Shown one piece after another: positions 29,597-40,340 of a DNA stretch of 64,000 nt. The DNA is from Kappaphycus alvarezii (Eukaryota > Rhodophyta > Florideophyceae > Gigartinales > Solieriaceae), in the NCBI GenBank assembly GCA_002205965.3, contig NADL03000464.1:868001-932000 (forward strand), read 5' to 3'. Under the pieces are notes generated by a model. That model was not told where the DNA came from and made no database searches. It was given only the letters and a program-made list of their open reading frames with translations. Positions within the stretch are counted from its first letter, which is position 1. Each line of letters begins with the position of its first letter. Position numbers and translations under genes: made by a program.

Positions 29597-29908
29597 TTAT
29601 GTAACCATCTCCCCCCCATCCGCCGAGTCAACGAGTTCGTCTTCAAGGGAGCAACTTATTAACTCCCGAGAGAGAGCAGACTTTGGTGCCAACCTACAGT
29701 CTTCGTAGGCAAGACGCATCGGAAGTCCTCCGACTGGTTGACTGCCTCGGAGTTTTCTGGTTTCGAGGTAGTGTGGGAAGGTCTCATCTACTATGCCGTG
29801 TATCCATTCATTTTTCTCACTGCCTTTTGATGAAGCGTACCAGAGCCAAATCTCATCTCCTGGGTTGTAAGCTTCAGATGCCGCGACGTTAGACGATGTA
29901 GAGCTCAT
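29597..29908 (-). pseudogene. Element 2 integrase C-terminal domain
   Basis: From ATG 29908: AYNPGDEIWLWYASSKGSEK, then NEWIHGIVDETFPHYLE and ALYED-like RLAYEDCRLAP; this has the SH3-like character of the C-terminal DNA-binding part of integrases. It sits between the integrase core and the RT. Confidence 0.6.
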
Positions 29909-30043
29909 AGCCCGTTGTAAGGGTCGAGTTGAAGTCTTTTCTATCTGCGAGTTGAGTAGCTCTTGGGGGACAATGGTCGCGGGTATGCTAAGGATAAAGG
30001 GTTCATATCTCCGTGCGAGTCGGAATAAGGTAAGGAGTTTTGA

Positions 30044-30845
30044 TCAGGAGAAGATGTTCGACATGAATATGGCTCTCGCAGCAATCCAGTGGGGATCGCA
30101 CGACGATATCTCCAAGTCCATATTACGGATAATAGCTTTCACAGTCTGTATTTTGGGCTCGACTATTCCCGTCTTATTATGACGGCGCGCAGGTCTAGCT
30201 TTAAACAAAATGTGATGGATCAAAAGCAACCTCTTAAATTTTTCTTTGTTGTATTCATTGTCTGCAGACAGGGATACAGGGGCTCCGTGTCGCATTAACC
30301 AATGTGACTCAACGGCAGTGTATATTTTATCTGAATTTCTGTAGGCTGTAATGAGCCCTTCTGCAAATGAAGTCCCAGTGTCTGTGATGATCAGTAACGT
30401 TTGCTTTTGACCCCTGATGATTTCGAATGCGAAGTCGATCTGTACTTCCATGTTGAAGCCTTCGTTGACATGTGTCAAAGAGATCTTCTTACTTGGTATG
30501 GGTCTACCGCTTCTCGCGCAAGTGGTGCATGCACCACTGACGGCATCAATGGCCTTCGATATACCTTCATTCAGGATGCCAGCTTGCGCTCATACGGACT
30601 TGACCTGCTCGGGAGGCGCACATGTGAGCCTTACTTACATATCGCAAAGACTTTAGGTTTCGTTTGGGGGTGGTGTTCAAATCAGTTAACACCAGGGCCG
30701 GTATGCAACTCTCAACGGTTAACAAAAAATGCAAATGGAGTCTTTGATTCTGTTCGTTGCTATGATAGGACGCAATATGGACATTGCGCGTACGAGAAGA
30801 AAAATCGACGGGTCTTTTCAACATGAGGAACGGTTTATCTACCAA
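30044..30845 (-). pseudogene. Element 2 integrase zinc domain and core
   Basis: 30044-30478 reads VQIDFAFEII-GQKQTLLIITDTGTSFAEG (first Asp in a copia-like core), VSLSADNEYNKEKFK (second Asp) and GIVEPKIQTVKAIIRNMD (Glu). 30567-30845 holds the upstream zinc-domain region with frameshifts. Confidence 0.72.
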
Positions 30846-31299
30846 ACAACTCTGTATTGCATATTTACCGACATCTTTAGCAATAATGATCGAAGAATAA
30901 TCTGGAATTAATTAAAACAAGAATGTACAAGGATTTTGTAAATTTCAAGGATTGTTAGTTCCCAAGATCCAATAAATGGTTTATTGTCTAAACCATTATC
31001 TCCTCATCCGTGGAAAACATTACCCGGCGGAGGCATCACATCAAGATCAATCTCCAGCAAGTCGCACAACTTAGCTGCAATCTAGATCCCTGCCGCAGAT
31101 ATCGGGTACCCGGGATCGTAGATCGGGTTTGGCTCCCTCATGACTCAGGCGAGGTTAGTTGGGCGTTAGTTGCGTATGAAGCGACGATTTTCTGGTTCTT
31201 CCTTTGGGTCATCCGATACCGTTTTTTTCCATTTATTAGGAGACGAGGGTGACTTTTTAGAGGGTTTAGCGCCCTTTATCCCGACTTTCCGTTTGAGTC

Positions 31300-32280
31300 C
31301 ATTACGCCCTTTCTTGTTTTCATCGTATTTCGGACATATATTATCACAAGCCCAATTCCCCTTATTGTCCTAAGCGTAGCATCTAGAATTCAGCTTGAAT
31401 TGCGGGACACGATCCTTTCCATTCGTGCCCATGTTCATCCTACTGCTCATTAGGCTATTGATTGATTTTGGAGAGTCTTCATCTGGAGCCAATACCGCAG
31501 TGTCATTTCCGGTCCTAATATCCATCAGTGCTCCATAGGTATCCTCAACTGTGCATTTTAAGCTCTGCTCTTTGAAGCTTCAGTTATCATTCTGTTTCTA
31601 AAACCAGTTCTCTCGCTCTTGACTTTTTCGAGTTCTTCGTGAAATTTACTTGAAACTGCGATATTTCCTTTGGTATCCGCGCATACAACTACCTCATGAA
31701 TGAGTTAAGAGCTATTTCCAGGTACGAGTATATCTGCGTCAGTTCGGACTCTTGAACTATACCGCTTTGTAAAGTCACCTTCTCCAGGTTATTAACGTTG
31801 TTCATTAAAATCGAAAGAATGTTGTTATAGTTCGGGTCTGGCAAGGAAGAGTTGTCAAGGAGGATAAAATAAATGTGCTGCTTCTTCTGCTCTTTTTGGG
31901 CACGACAGAAGCAATTAATATGTTCCTGGGCCACTCCCATGAAACGATCCACCAATTCCTTGTAATTTTCTTTCTTTCCTCTTTTACTTTTGAAGACGGC
32001 TCTACTTGTACTTATGAATATTATCGCGACATATGCTGAAGACTATCGAGCAACAAGTTCCAAAAGATTATTGACTATTTCCTTGTGAGCCTTATATGGC
32101 AGGACTTCATCCTCATCAGGTCCGAGGGTCAGATTTCCGAGATTTAGTTCTGCTTTTACGATCTTCTGATAGTTCAAGTACATTGCCGCGTATAACGCGT
32201 GACCATATCCGTTAGATGTTCCTTTTGCTTTGTCGTCACCTCCGACAGCAAAAACTCTCACTCTTTACATCCACATCTTA
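31300..32280 (-). pseudogene. Element 2 gag and protease remnants
   Basis: Several short frames: 32043-32261, 31689-31955 (helical, capsid-like) and a basic stretch near 31,300-31,360 containing CDNICPKYDENKKGRN. Order and strand support gag, but no frame is intact and the family is recognised mainly by position. Confidence 0.5.
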
Positions 32281-32390
32281 ATATTTGGGCGGTACTTTTG
32301 TTAGTCACTATGGGCAGTGAGTCGAGGTGGATCAACTAGATTGTTCGCTGAGAGATCTGAAACCTCCGGGCCCACAACTTTGGATATCAT

Positions 32391-32784
32391 TGGGTCCCGA
32401 AAGGACATTCAAGTGCTAAGATATAGCGAGAGGATCAGATCACAGTCAGTCAACTGAGCAAAAGGATAGTCACGGGATGATAGTAGGCACAATCGATCGG
32501 CACCAGACCCCGGCTCCCTCCTCATCCTCCAGAGGAGGTCCGCATTCCTTTCATTTATAGACACACTAACTGCTCAGCCATGAATCTGATGGCGTCACAG
32601 AATGTAATATGGCATTCAAAGTCAACTTCGACATGTAAGAATGCAAAGACGAGCACTACGTCTTGCATTCATTCTATCGAGTATGCGTCCTACCGACCAT
32701 ACTCAGATTTTCTCTTTGCATGACGATCACATCAGACTCGCATGCCATGTGTACACATTTTACACGTTTCGAGCATATCCAACA
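32391..32784 (-). repeat. 5' LTR of element 2
   Basis: Plus-strand TGGGTCCCGAAAGG at the left end and TATCCAACA at the right. In the element sense it is followed by ATGATATCCAAAG, which resembles the initiator-Met primer site TGGTATCAGAGC only in part. Confidence 0.82.
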
Positions 32785-33029
32785 ATTGTACAGTACTGTA
32801 CTGTACCTGTAGACATTGTACAATACTGTTTCACAACGTCATCAAATTTTAAATACTTGAGTGGACACTGTACGACAGTAGTGTACTGAACGTGCTGTTT
32901 TCACTGTAAGGGAACCCGCACGTACTACAGATGTACTATAAAACTGCACTATGGCCATTACAGTATAACAGAGAGAGTTTTAGGCAGATTCTGTCGACTG
33001 CACACGCAATATACGTATGGGGCGCCAAT
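32785..33029. other. Spacer with TACTGTAC cluster
   Basis: TGTACAGTACTGTACTGTAC (32787-32806) and looser TACAGTA/GTACAAT units to about 32,960. No gene. TTGGCGCC (minus strand, 33,022-33,029) next to the following LTR could be a primer binding site. Confidence 0.5.
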
Positions 33030-33495
33030 TGTGAGTTTGGTCGGGATAGAAGAGCCCTTTTTCTTTGAGTTGACTAGTTGGATAAAATTTCGTGAAACCG
33101 ATGGCTGGTTCAAGCCGCTACCCGGCCGAGTTCCAGTATTTTTTTACTTTAGGTACACTAGCAAAGATAAAAATAAATTGACTAAAGGTCATAGGGGGAG
33201 GACAGTAGGAGAACAAGGGTCCGTGAAACAGTGCAGATTCACAAGTTTTGCTACCTAGACGATTATAGCAACAAGGGATATTACGATAAGATGTAGACTT
33301 TGTCCCAACAGGATGAAACTAACAAAGGAAGACTTACCTATAAGGGGAGCCTAGAAGGGAAATTGAATCATAGAACTATTTGACTGTGTATAGTATGGGT
33401 GGCGATGTCACCCACACACAATATTTGATAACTAACTTACTGTACTGTACCTCAGTTGAACTGAATCGACTAAGTCACCTGGGGTATGACTAACA
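33030..33495 (-). repeat. LTR-A, copy 1
   Basis: 466 bp, plus-strand TGTGAGTTTGG to GACTAACA, so TG...CA in either sense. On the right it is preceded in the minus sense by ACCGGGGAA (polypurine-like); on the left it is followed by A then TTGGCGCC (primer-site-like). Diverged copies at 48,961 (same strand) and 52,800 (opposite strand). Confidence 0.72.
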
Positions 33496-33579
33496 TTCCC
33501 CGGTATTCTGGTTTTGAGACCCATGAGGCACAGAGGCTTGATTTTCATGTATAAACAATGAATCAATAGGAAGCTAGCA

Positions 33580-34007
33580 AGTTTGGTTCTCGAGAATGGT
33601 AGTCAAGACGGAGCAGCAGTTACCTTGGTTAAGAAATAGGCTGGGTTCGCGGATGTGCAAACAAACCCAGAATTTGAAATTTCCTTGCGATCATAGGTAT
33701 GTTTTACTGCCGTGATATATATCATAATCATTTTTTTGCGGCCATTGAAGAGCATTTAATTATACCGTCATAGAGACTTCGGGTCTGTAAGCACATTCAA
33801 AGCAATGTCTCGGCGAAGGAAGTCTTGGAGATTCATTTGAAGGGTGTATGCGAAACCAAATGAATCTGCAAAGGCGATTACTTCAGCTGATAGATCAGAG
33901 CGAACGACGGGATGGCTTTTTATTGCTGGAGCAGTGGAGTATGTGGCACTTGTCCAAAGCGTCCGGCAGGAGGATAATAAAACATAGCTGAGAGGTATTA
34001 TCTGCAT
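33580..34007 (-). pseudogene. Element A RNase H
   Basis: RSDLSAEVIAFADSFGFAYTL (catalytic Glu region) and IALNVLTDPKSL (Asp) in 33768-34007; in a shifted frame to the left, TSANPAYFLTK corresponds to the N-P-A-D-x-LTK ending, with Asp replaced by Tyr. Confidence 0.7.
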
Positions 34008-34430
34008 TATTGGAGAAAGCGGAGTCAGGGTACACGGCGATGTGAAGAGAGTTTATATCCAGGAGAGAGTACGAGAGAGATGTGTTTGGTATTTTTTTTT
34101 GAGGTGCGTGACTATTTTGTTCAGATTTGTGATTTTGTCTGAATTAAATTGACTTTCGGTGACCTGGGCAGCTAAGGCGACGGCACAAGAAATATCCTGG
34201 CGAGTTTGAGTGACTCAAGCAAACTTTGCAAGGAGGGGGCGGTAGTCCTCAGACGATGAGTACTCATCAAGAGTGGAACACTTAGAGATGTATGGGCATT
34301 TTGAAAGAACGAAAACATTTTGCGTGGTAGAGATATGAGCACTAGCTAACGTAATATTGTCGAACTTAGATTCCCTAGAATCGAATTTCTCAAGAATTTG
34401 TCCTGAAACACAAAGAAATGCGTTGTTGAC

Positions 34431-35102
34431 TCAAAAGATCGTGTAATAAACATATACAACTATCAGTCCTTGTAATCCATCAGAATTACTTGAGGAAATC
34501 AGAGCTGCGTCACCTAAGGACGGTAAAAGTGCGAGTTTTTCTTCAAGGTGTGCAGCCATTGTGAGATTCAAGAAATCTTCAGCATCCGGTAGATCGTAGA
34601 GGGGCTTGAGAAATTTGAGGATCTTATCATCTGGGAGTCGCAGCTGAGGAGGGGGTCTTAAGTAGACATTTCGGCACAGAGCCTCTGAAGACTGCAGGTG
34701 AGCCTGGCTGACATCGTTGCTCCAAATGCGGAATTTGTGAATCACCGCGAGTGAAGAGATAACTCGGGTCCAACATTGTAGCAAATTCGTGTAGTTATGA
34801 ACCAATAAGTTTTTATCCTTGTCTCGATGCCCTTGTGCGAAGAATCGAGCTTTATGGTCGGGTGCATTTGTTTCGATATGTTTGATGGTAAGGAAGAATC
34901 TACCATTCAAAATGGTAGCGTACTTTTGAATATACGTTTTTGATACAGTTGTCGAGATCTTACAGCCCAGGAGGCCTTGTATTTCTGTACGTATAGGGTA
35001 AAGAAATTGCGGGATATATCTCAGAGGATCTTTAGGATGGAGCGTCTCTGAGAGGTCGGCGGAAAATTGCCTGCGTGATTTATTATTGAAGGGTGTTAAC
35101 AT
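34431..35102 (-). pseudogene. Element A reverse transcriptase, active site lost
   Basis: LNGRFFLTIKHIETN, HKARFFAQGHRDKDKNLLVH, WSNDVSQAHLQSS (first Asp) and NVYLRPPPQL, KFLKPLYDLPDAEDF mark a derived copia RT. The YVDD box at the end reads YVYY (34445-34456), i.e. both aspartates changed to Tyr, followed by a stop. Confidence 0.82.
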
Positions 35103-36174
35103 GGATTATAGCGACTTTGTTACCCGCGGAAAAAAAGTGGTGCAAATTTCTTGAATACGTACGAAGATTAGTCACTGAAAGCTGAGTCTCAATTCCATCC
35201 TTATCGATAAAGGCTTGTATTACTTCAATACGTAGGATTTTGTGAGGTCCAGGCCATTTGACATATTCCTTCTCACAATTCACTAATACTTCTTGACCCG
35301 GTTCGAAGTTCACAGTAGAGCATAAAGGAAGGTTGCCCAGTAGTACCTTTTGAATACGCAGGCGGGAAGCGACAGTTTCTATTTCTACCCTAGCGCAGTA
35401 TAAAGCGCGTATTTGTTCTGTCTGATTGGGGAGGGAGGTGTTGACATAAGGGAAGCGAGTGAGGGTGCCGAAAACAAGCAGGGAGGGGAAAAGACCATCT
35501 GCATTCATGGTATCGTTCATGGATTTGACTGAAAGGGAAACAACGATATGAAGGTCTAGTTGGAATGTTCCAGGGAGACGTTTGAGGTAGATTCTGCGCA
35601 ACGGGTCGTGTTGTTTTTCGCCAGCTCTAAGACAGTCATAGCTTTCAACACCTGAGAGATCAATTTGTATACCTGCCATTGAAGCAATATCTTGGAAGCG
35701 ATTCGAAGTGAAGACAGAGCCTTGATCGGTGCGAATGGTGTCCGGGTAACCGGTATAAATTGTGGCCCAAAATTGAAGAAAGGTGTACCAAATTTCTTCA
35801 ATCGATTCGCCTCGTAGGAAGCGGGCTGCCGAAAAATTTGTACCGAGGTCTACGACGTGGAGGACCGGCTTGGGAGTGTTTTTGGTATGGAGAAACATGC
35901 AGCCCAGAGATATCTTTGAATTAAAGACTTTTTTGTCTGGAGACGAAACTTTGAATGATTGGGGTCGAGGTGAAAAATGTTGACAAGTTCGATGTGAATC
36001 CGTGATTTGTTGTAGGAGTTGTTTTTTCAGGGATTCCCTTGTTGGGGTGTGCTCTAGCGATGAAGTTATAAACTTTTTGGGTGGAGTGGTGAAAGAAGTG
36101 GTAATAGAGACTACGCAACTAACGATGGCAGAAAACGTCGGAGGCGTAACACAAATCCAGGTACAAATGTCCAT
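35083..36174 (-). pseudogene. Element A integrase, long intact frame
   Basis: 363 codons. CQHFSPRPQSFKVSSPDKKV is the region after the zinc domain; HVVDLGTNFSAARFL has the first core Asp, IRTDQGSVFTSNRFQ the second, and GVESYDCLRAGEKQHDPLRR the Glu. A C-terminal PGQEVLVNCEKEYVKWPGPH is the SH3-like part. It overlaps the RT frame by 20 bases in another frame. It is the best-kept open frame among these elements. The N-terminal first 50 residues seem out of family frame. Confidence 0.82.
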
Positions 36175-36201
36175 GCTTTCGAGTAAGGGACAGTGACCAA
36201 T

Positions 36202-36990
36202 TTAATTCTTTCTTAAGAGGAGATTTTCGAAGTTATCGGCGACAAGTTTTTCCCTTTCCAGGACGCCGACACCTGGTAACATAGGTACACCAAGAGTGAC
36301 GACATCTGTACTGATTTCTATGAAGGAACAATCAGGGCAGGGTATGCGAACTGGAAGAGTACCCATAGCAACAAAGTTTGCATCAACGAAGCTAAAGGCG
36401 GTATTTGACTGGTTCGGAGTCATCTTGCGTCCAGTCATTTTGCTGTATGCAGCTGCTTATTTTTGTCCCATAACTGACTTTTGGGCACCAAGACCAATAC
36501 AGGCACCATTAAAGCGAGAAAGGGACGAGGGTGTGAAATCTAAAATTTTGGTATGGAGGACATTGGCAACACTACAGGGGGTATCTGTGTAAATACGGCG
36601 TAGGTAGGGGGAAGAAGGGATATGTCTGCAGCCTTTTTGTAGATCCCAGATAAACAATCCGTGGAATTTTCTTTAGTGTCATCAAAGGGCATAGAAATGG
36701 GAGACTAGTCATGAATGATTTGGTCTGAGGAGAGGGGGTCCAATGAATGTCCAGCGTTGGAATCCTCGAAAAGGTTTTTCCCTGGGATTTCAAATAGGCG
36801 GGTGTCATAAGCGCTATATGGATGGGAACTATCGTCAAGTTCTGAAAAATTGTCGGTAGTTTCAAAAAGCACTCCTTTCAAGACTTGAGTTTCTTGCCTC
36901 GGGTATTTCTTGAAATTAAAACGAAAATGAATTTCTGTATTTTTTTTGATATTCTTGGGATGGGGGCATTTGTTAAGAAAATGATTTTCC
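36202..36990 (-). pseudogene. Element A protease region
   Basis: 36202-36438 reads VDANFVAMGTLPVRIPCPD, then FIEISTDVVTLGVPMLPGV, resembling the flap-to-end part of red-algal copia proteases before integrase. The rest to 36,990 is broken into short frames. Confidence 0.5.
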
Positions 36991-38626
36991 TCAGTTCAAG
37001 AAATGCAGAGGGGTGAGAGTGAGGGGTTCAATTCGGGGTGACACGGATGCCGTCGGGATGGATTTTTTGGGAATAGGGCTGTTGAAGATGGGAACGAGAG
37101 TACATGGGCTGCCCAGAAGCAAAGTACGTGCATGCTGATGCAATAGGTCTAGAACTTCAATTTCATGTAATTGAAGATTCTTCCTCTGTTTGGATTGCAC
37201 TGTGCAGTTTCGAGAGTAGGTCTTGGTACGGTATCTCATAGTTTGTTGACTGCGTGAGGACATGATTTGATCAAGAGAATCCTGTGACTGCGTTGCAGAG
37301 AAATTCATTTTTGTTTCTACACCTTCCTTATGAAGGGGGATACGCGGTTCGCACTTGATAATAATTGAATTAATTTTGTCTAGAGCTGCCAAAAACAAAG
37401 ACGAGGAAGTGGGATGCTCTTCATTGTGCAAGTTACGAAGGTATCGGTAGAACTGATTTTGACATGAGATCGGATTAAAGTGCTTGTCGATCATGGCAAT
37501 GGCTGTGCCGAAATCAGTGAAACGGCTCTCAATATATTTTTTGATAATAACGTGGAATAATAAATGGAGAAATTGCATTCTTTGTTCTTGCGACAAAAGG
37601 AAATCTCGAGCGGCGTATTGGTACTCAGTGACGAAGGAATATAGGTTTTCCGTGCCGGAGTATTTACTATCGGCCCATTTGAAACGCTGTGACATATTTC
37701 TGGCCAAGTTTTGAATATCATGGTTGTTTCCATGGGACGGGGAGGGAGATGGAGAAAGAGGGGTTAATGGAACCGATTCAGTTGACAATATCACCTTGAT
37801 ATGTTTGATACATGCATCAAGTTCTGGGCCATGGAAAAGAGCAGAAGCTGTATTCTCAAAAAATGTTATGTAAGGTTCTAGAAATTTTAACATTATGAGT
37901 TTGAAGAAATGATTTAAATTTTCTGTAAACAAGGGGATTTGAGATTATTTTTCGTTCGATGAGGGATTCAGGTTTCAAATCCTCGCGGAAGACGTCACAC
38001 AGATCGTTTCCCACGAGAGTTTCGTCAGACGCGTAGCCACGGATTGTGTTGAGGAAATCGCGCTGGTTATCGTTTGCGAGGGTCACTTCTGAGCAAAAGA
38101 AATTTTGTTGACTGTTTGCTTGATTGGGTACAGGAAGGTGGAGGGGTGGCGGCGGAATGACATGAGGAACAAAGAAAACAGGATGAATAGGTAAAGGAAA
38201 AGGGGGTGCAGAAAAGAAATTAATTTGTTGCACAGGGGCATTTTGTCCGTAAGGAGGGGTTTGTAAGGGAACATTTTGAGGGAAAGCAGAGTGTGGGGAT
38301 GAGTGAATTTGTCGATTTCCCTGGGGTAAACCTTGAATTTGCGGTATATTATTGGGTCTCGTACCCTTTGAAGTGTCTTCACCAGATGAGGGGTCATTCA
38401 GGTCGCCGGTTGCAGAAAGTGGAAGGTTCTCCGATGAGACCATGTTCGACGGCCCAGCGAAAGGTGAATGTATAGCAGGGTTACTTCCCTGAGGTGGCTG
38501 CAAATTATCCACCCTTCCGTCGGTCGAAGATGAGGGCATGTGACGCTGCGACGGATTAGATATGCGAAAAGCCGTGCGTCTAGTGATTGTCCTTGCGATG
38601 CCCTCTTTCGTCATACAGCTGGGCAT
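36991..38626 (-). pseudogene. Element A gag
   Basis: Two overlapping frames. 37856-38626 starts at ATG and is Pro/Ser/Asn-rich, ending with IRGYASDETLVGNDLCDVFR. 36991-37932 continues with ALFHGPELDACIKHIKVILS, KYSGTENLYSFVTEYQYAAR and QNQFYRYLRNLHNEEHPT. The frameshift is at about 37,890. The same blocks recur, decayed, at 53,040-54,990 on the plus strand, which supports a gag family rather than a host gene. Confidence 0.75.
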
Positions 38627-38760
38627 TCGACCGACACAGTTCCTTCGCTAGGCGACCTACAAATCCGTCGGCGGAGGGGATCGCGCTAAAAAAGATGAGA
38701 AGAAAACGAGAACACTGCTTTTTATGGTGGGGTCGCGAACGAGTCCCCACCGGAACCGGG

Positions 38761-38887
38761 TACACTTTAATGATGAAATCAACTGAAAAAATGACCAACG
38801 CTAACACGAAGGAAAATAACTGCAAAGATAATTTGTCAAATCACCCTACCAAACGAGGCAGCCGGAAATTTCCCGCGGATTTCCACA
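38761..38887 (-). repeat. LTR-B, copy 1, between elements A and B
   Basis: Minus sense TGTGGAAATC... to AAAGTGTA, about 127 bp, matching 47245-47374. It is preceded on the right by GATGCGGGAG (polypurine-like, directly after the RNase H end of B) and followed on the left by a degenerate copy of the primer site and leader that in B reads TTTGGCGCCGGTGAGG. Similarity to the B leader continues to about 38,594. Confidence 0.6.
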
Positions 38888-38939
38888 CTCCCGCATCTTC
38901 CATTTGGGAGCTTGGTAAGGCCTTAGGATCCACTGCTAA

Positions 38940-39450
38940 ACAGGGCATCCATCCACCCAAGATTTGAATAAAGCCAGCAGTACTCCATTGTACTTAACTT
39001 GGACATCCCATCAGCGGGGTTATATTCAGAGCTGACAAGTCCGATTTGCGTCATTTCATAGCATTCGTAAGACTTCCGGGCCGCTAAACTGTACATCATT
39101 ATACGCTTTCCAGTTGTTTTTTGTCCTTTGTGACTGAATCAGAGAACCGATTCGAGTCGGTGAAACAGTTGAGCGGCATCTGTTTCCCGGGCATGATCTA
39201 AAGGTCCTTCCGAAGGACGAATGACCTATCAAATCCAACTGCAAATTCGTATACTTCGCCTTCCATGAAAGATCGAACAATCCTTTTGGATTTAGTGCTG
39301 GAATAATCAAGCACATGTGCCTTACCGGAATCGTCGGTTTGCAGGATGATAGATCCCAGTTGAGAAGATAAATCATCGTTCGTTGCAAATTAAGCATCAG
39401 CGTACATCTTCAGGTACAATGAATTTGTGTAAAGATACGCGTACTTGAGT
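38940..39450 (-). pseudogene. Element B RNase H
   Basis: Frames broken by frameshifts: LICNERMIYLLNWDLSS-type opening, GFDRSFVLRKDL, MPLNCFTDSNRFSDSVTKDK (Asp) and, up to the LTR, IGLVSSEYNPADGMSK, the intact N-P-A-D-G-M-S-K ending. Confidence 0.78.
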
Positions 39451-39577
39451 CCGGACACATTTCCGCTTTGTGCTATCTTTACAGCGCCCTTGAACTCAGC
39501 AATCTTTTTCTTTCAAAATGTTTCCTTTGTTACTTGTGCCGCTCGGTTAATCAGGCATCAAAGCTCGAGATAGGTAT

Positions 39578-40331
39578 TCAAGAGCTAAGATAGCGTTGCG
39601 TGGTACTTCCGAAACTCTGCGAATGTGCAATCCTTTGGAATGTTCGGGAGCTCTTTAAATGGCACTCTTGTGTCACTTCAAACTCTCTAGGAGTGGTAGT
39701 CCTGACAACTGTACGGAAAAAGTCAAAGTTACCGTGGACTCTCGGCTTTGAATCGAATCGCTCGAGAGATTTCAAAGTTCGTTTCTCAAATTCTTTTGTT
39801 CCGGCATGTAAGTTGTCGTCCACATACATCCTTATCATACATTCCAGCTCTCCATCCGAGACCTCGACATAAATGTCTGGGTCCGCAGTAGTAGGGGATA
39901 TGTAGAGTTCGTTTCCGAAATGAAAATGGATAGTGACACCTCAATAGTTGTCCGTATCGCAGATACCATAAAATGGCCGCAGTAACTCGAGCAGCCCACC
40001 ATTTGCGATACCAATTGCCCTGAGATCTTTTCTCTTGGGAAGAATGAATATTCTTCTACTAATCTTGTCCTTGCTCTCTATATATGCTTGATTCACGTCG
40101 TGAGAGAATATCCTAAATCACCCGATAGGCAACTGAAAGTGTCAGGCGGGTGGAAGAGGACCTAGGGGTTGCAATTTCATGTAAATTGCACTGCTTCTCA
40201 TTATCTCTGTGACCCTGGGCGATATAAAGGGCCTTTTCGAACTCATCCTTCGCTCCCATGTTCTTGACGGAAAAGATAAAGCGTCCTCCTAGGATATTAG
40301 TGTTACTAAGTTCGTATTTCTTCGATACCAC
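39578..40331 (-). pseudogene. Element B reverse transcriptase
   Basis: 40113-40331 holds NILGGRFIFSVKN and ALYIAQGHRDNEKQ; 39578-39838 holds the catalytic MYVDDNLHAG and the following GNFDFFRTVVRT. The piece with the first Asp between them is broken. Confidence 0.8.
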
Positions 40332-40340
40332 TTTCTAAAC

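Larger units (their letters stand above)
22238..32784 (-). mobile_element. Copia-like LTR retrotransposon (element 2) carrying a nested insertion
   Basis: Two direct repeats of 394 bp (22238-22631, 32391-32784) bound minus-strand gag, integrase, RT and RNase H remnants in the order expected for Ty1/copia (gag at 31,300-32,280; integrase 29,597-30,845; RT 28,538-29,584; RNase H tail 22,698-22,934). The gap between RT and RNase H is filled by element 1. No flanking target duplication was found (TTCAG left, ATTGT right), so one end may have been altered by recombination. Confidence 0.78.
33030..38887 (-). mobile_element. Copia-like retrotransposon A (minus strand)
   Basis: gag, protease, integrase, RT and RNase H remnants in order from 38,626 to about 33,580, ending at LTR-A. 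At its 5' side is a different, short LTR (38761-38887) that element B also carries. The ends are therefore not a matched pair. Confidence 0.7.
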
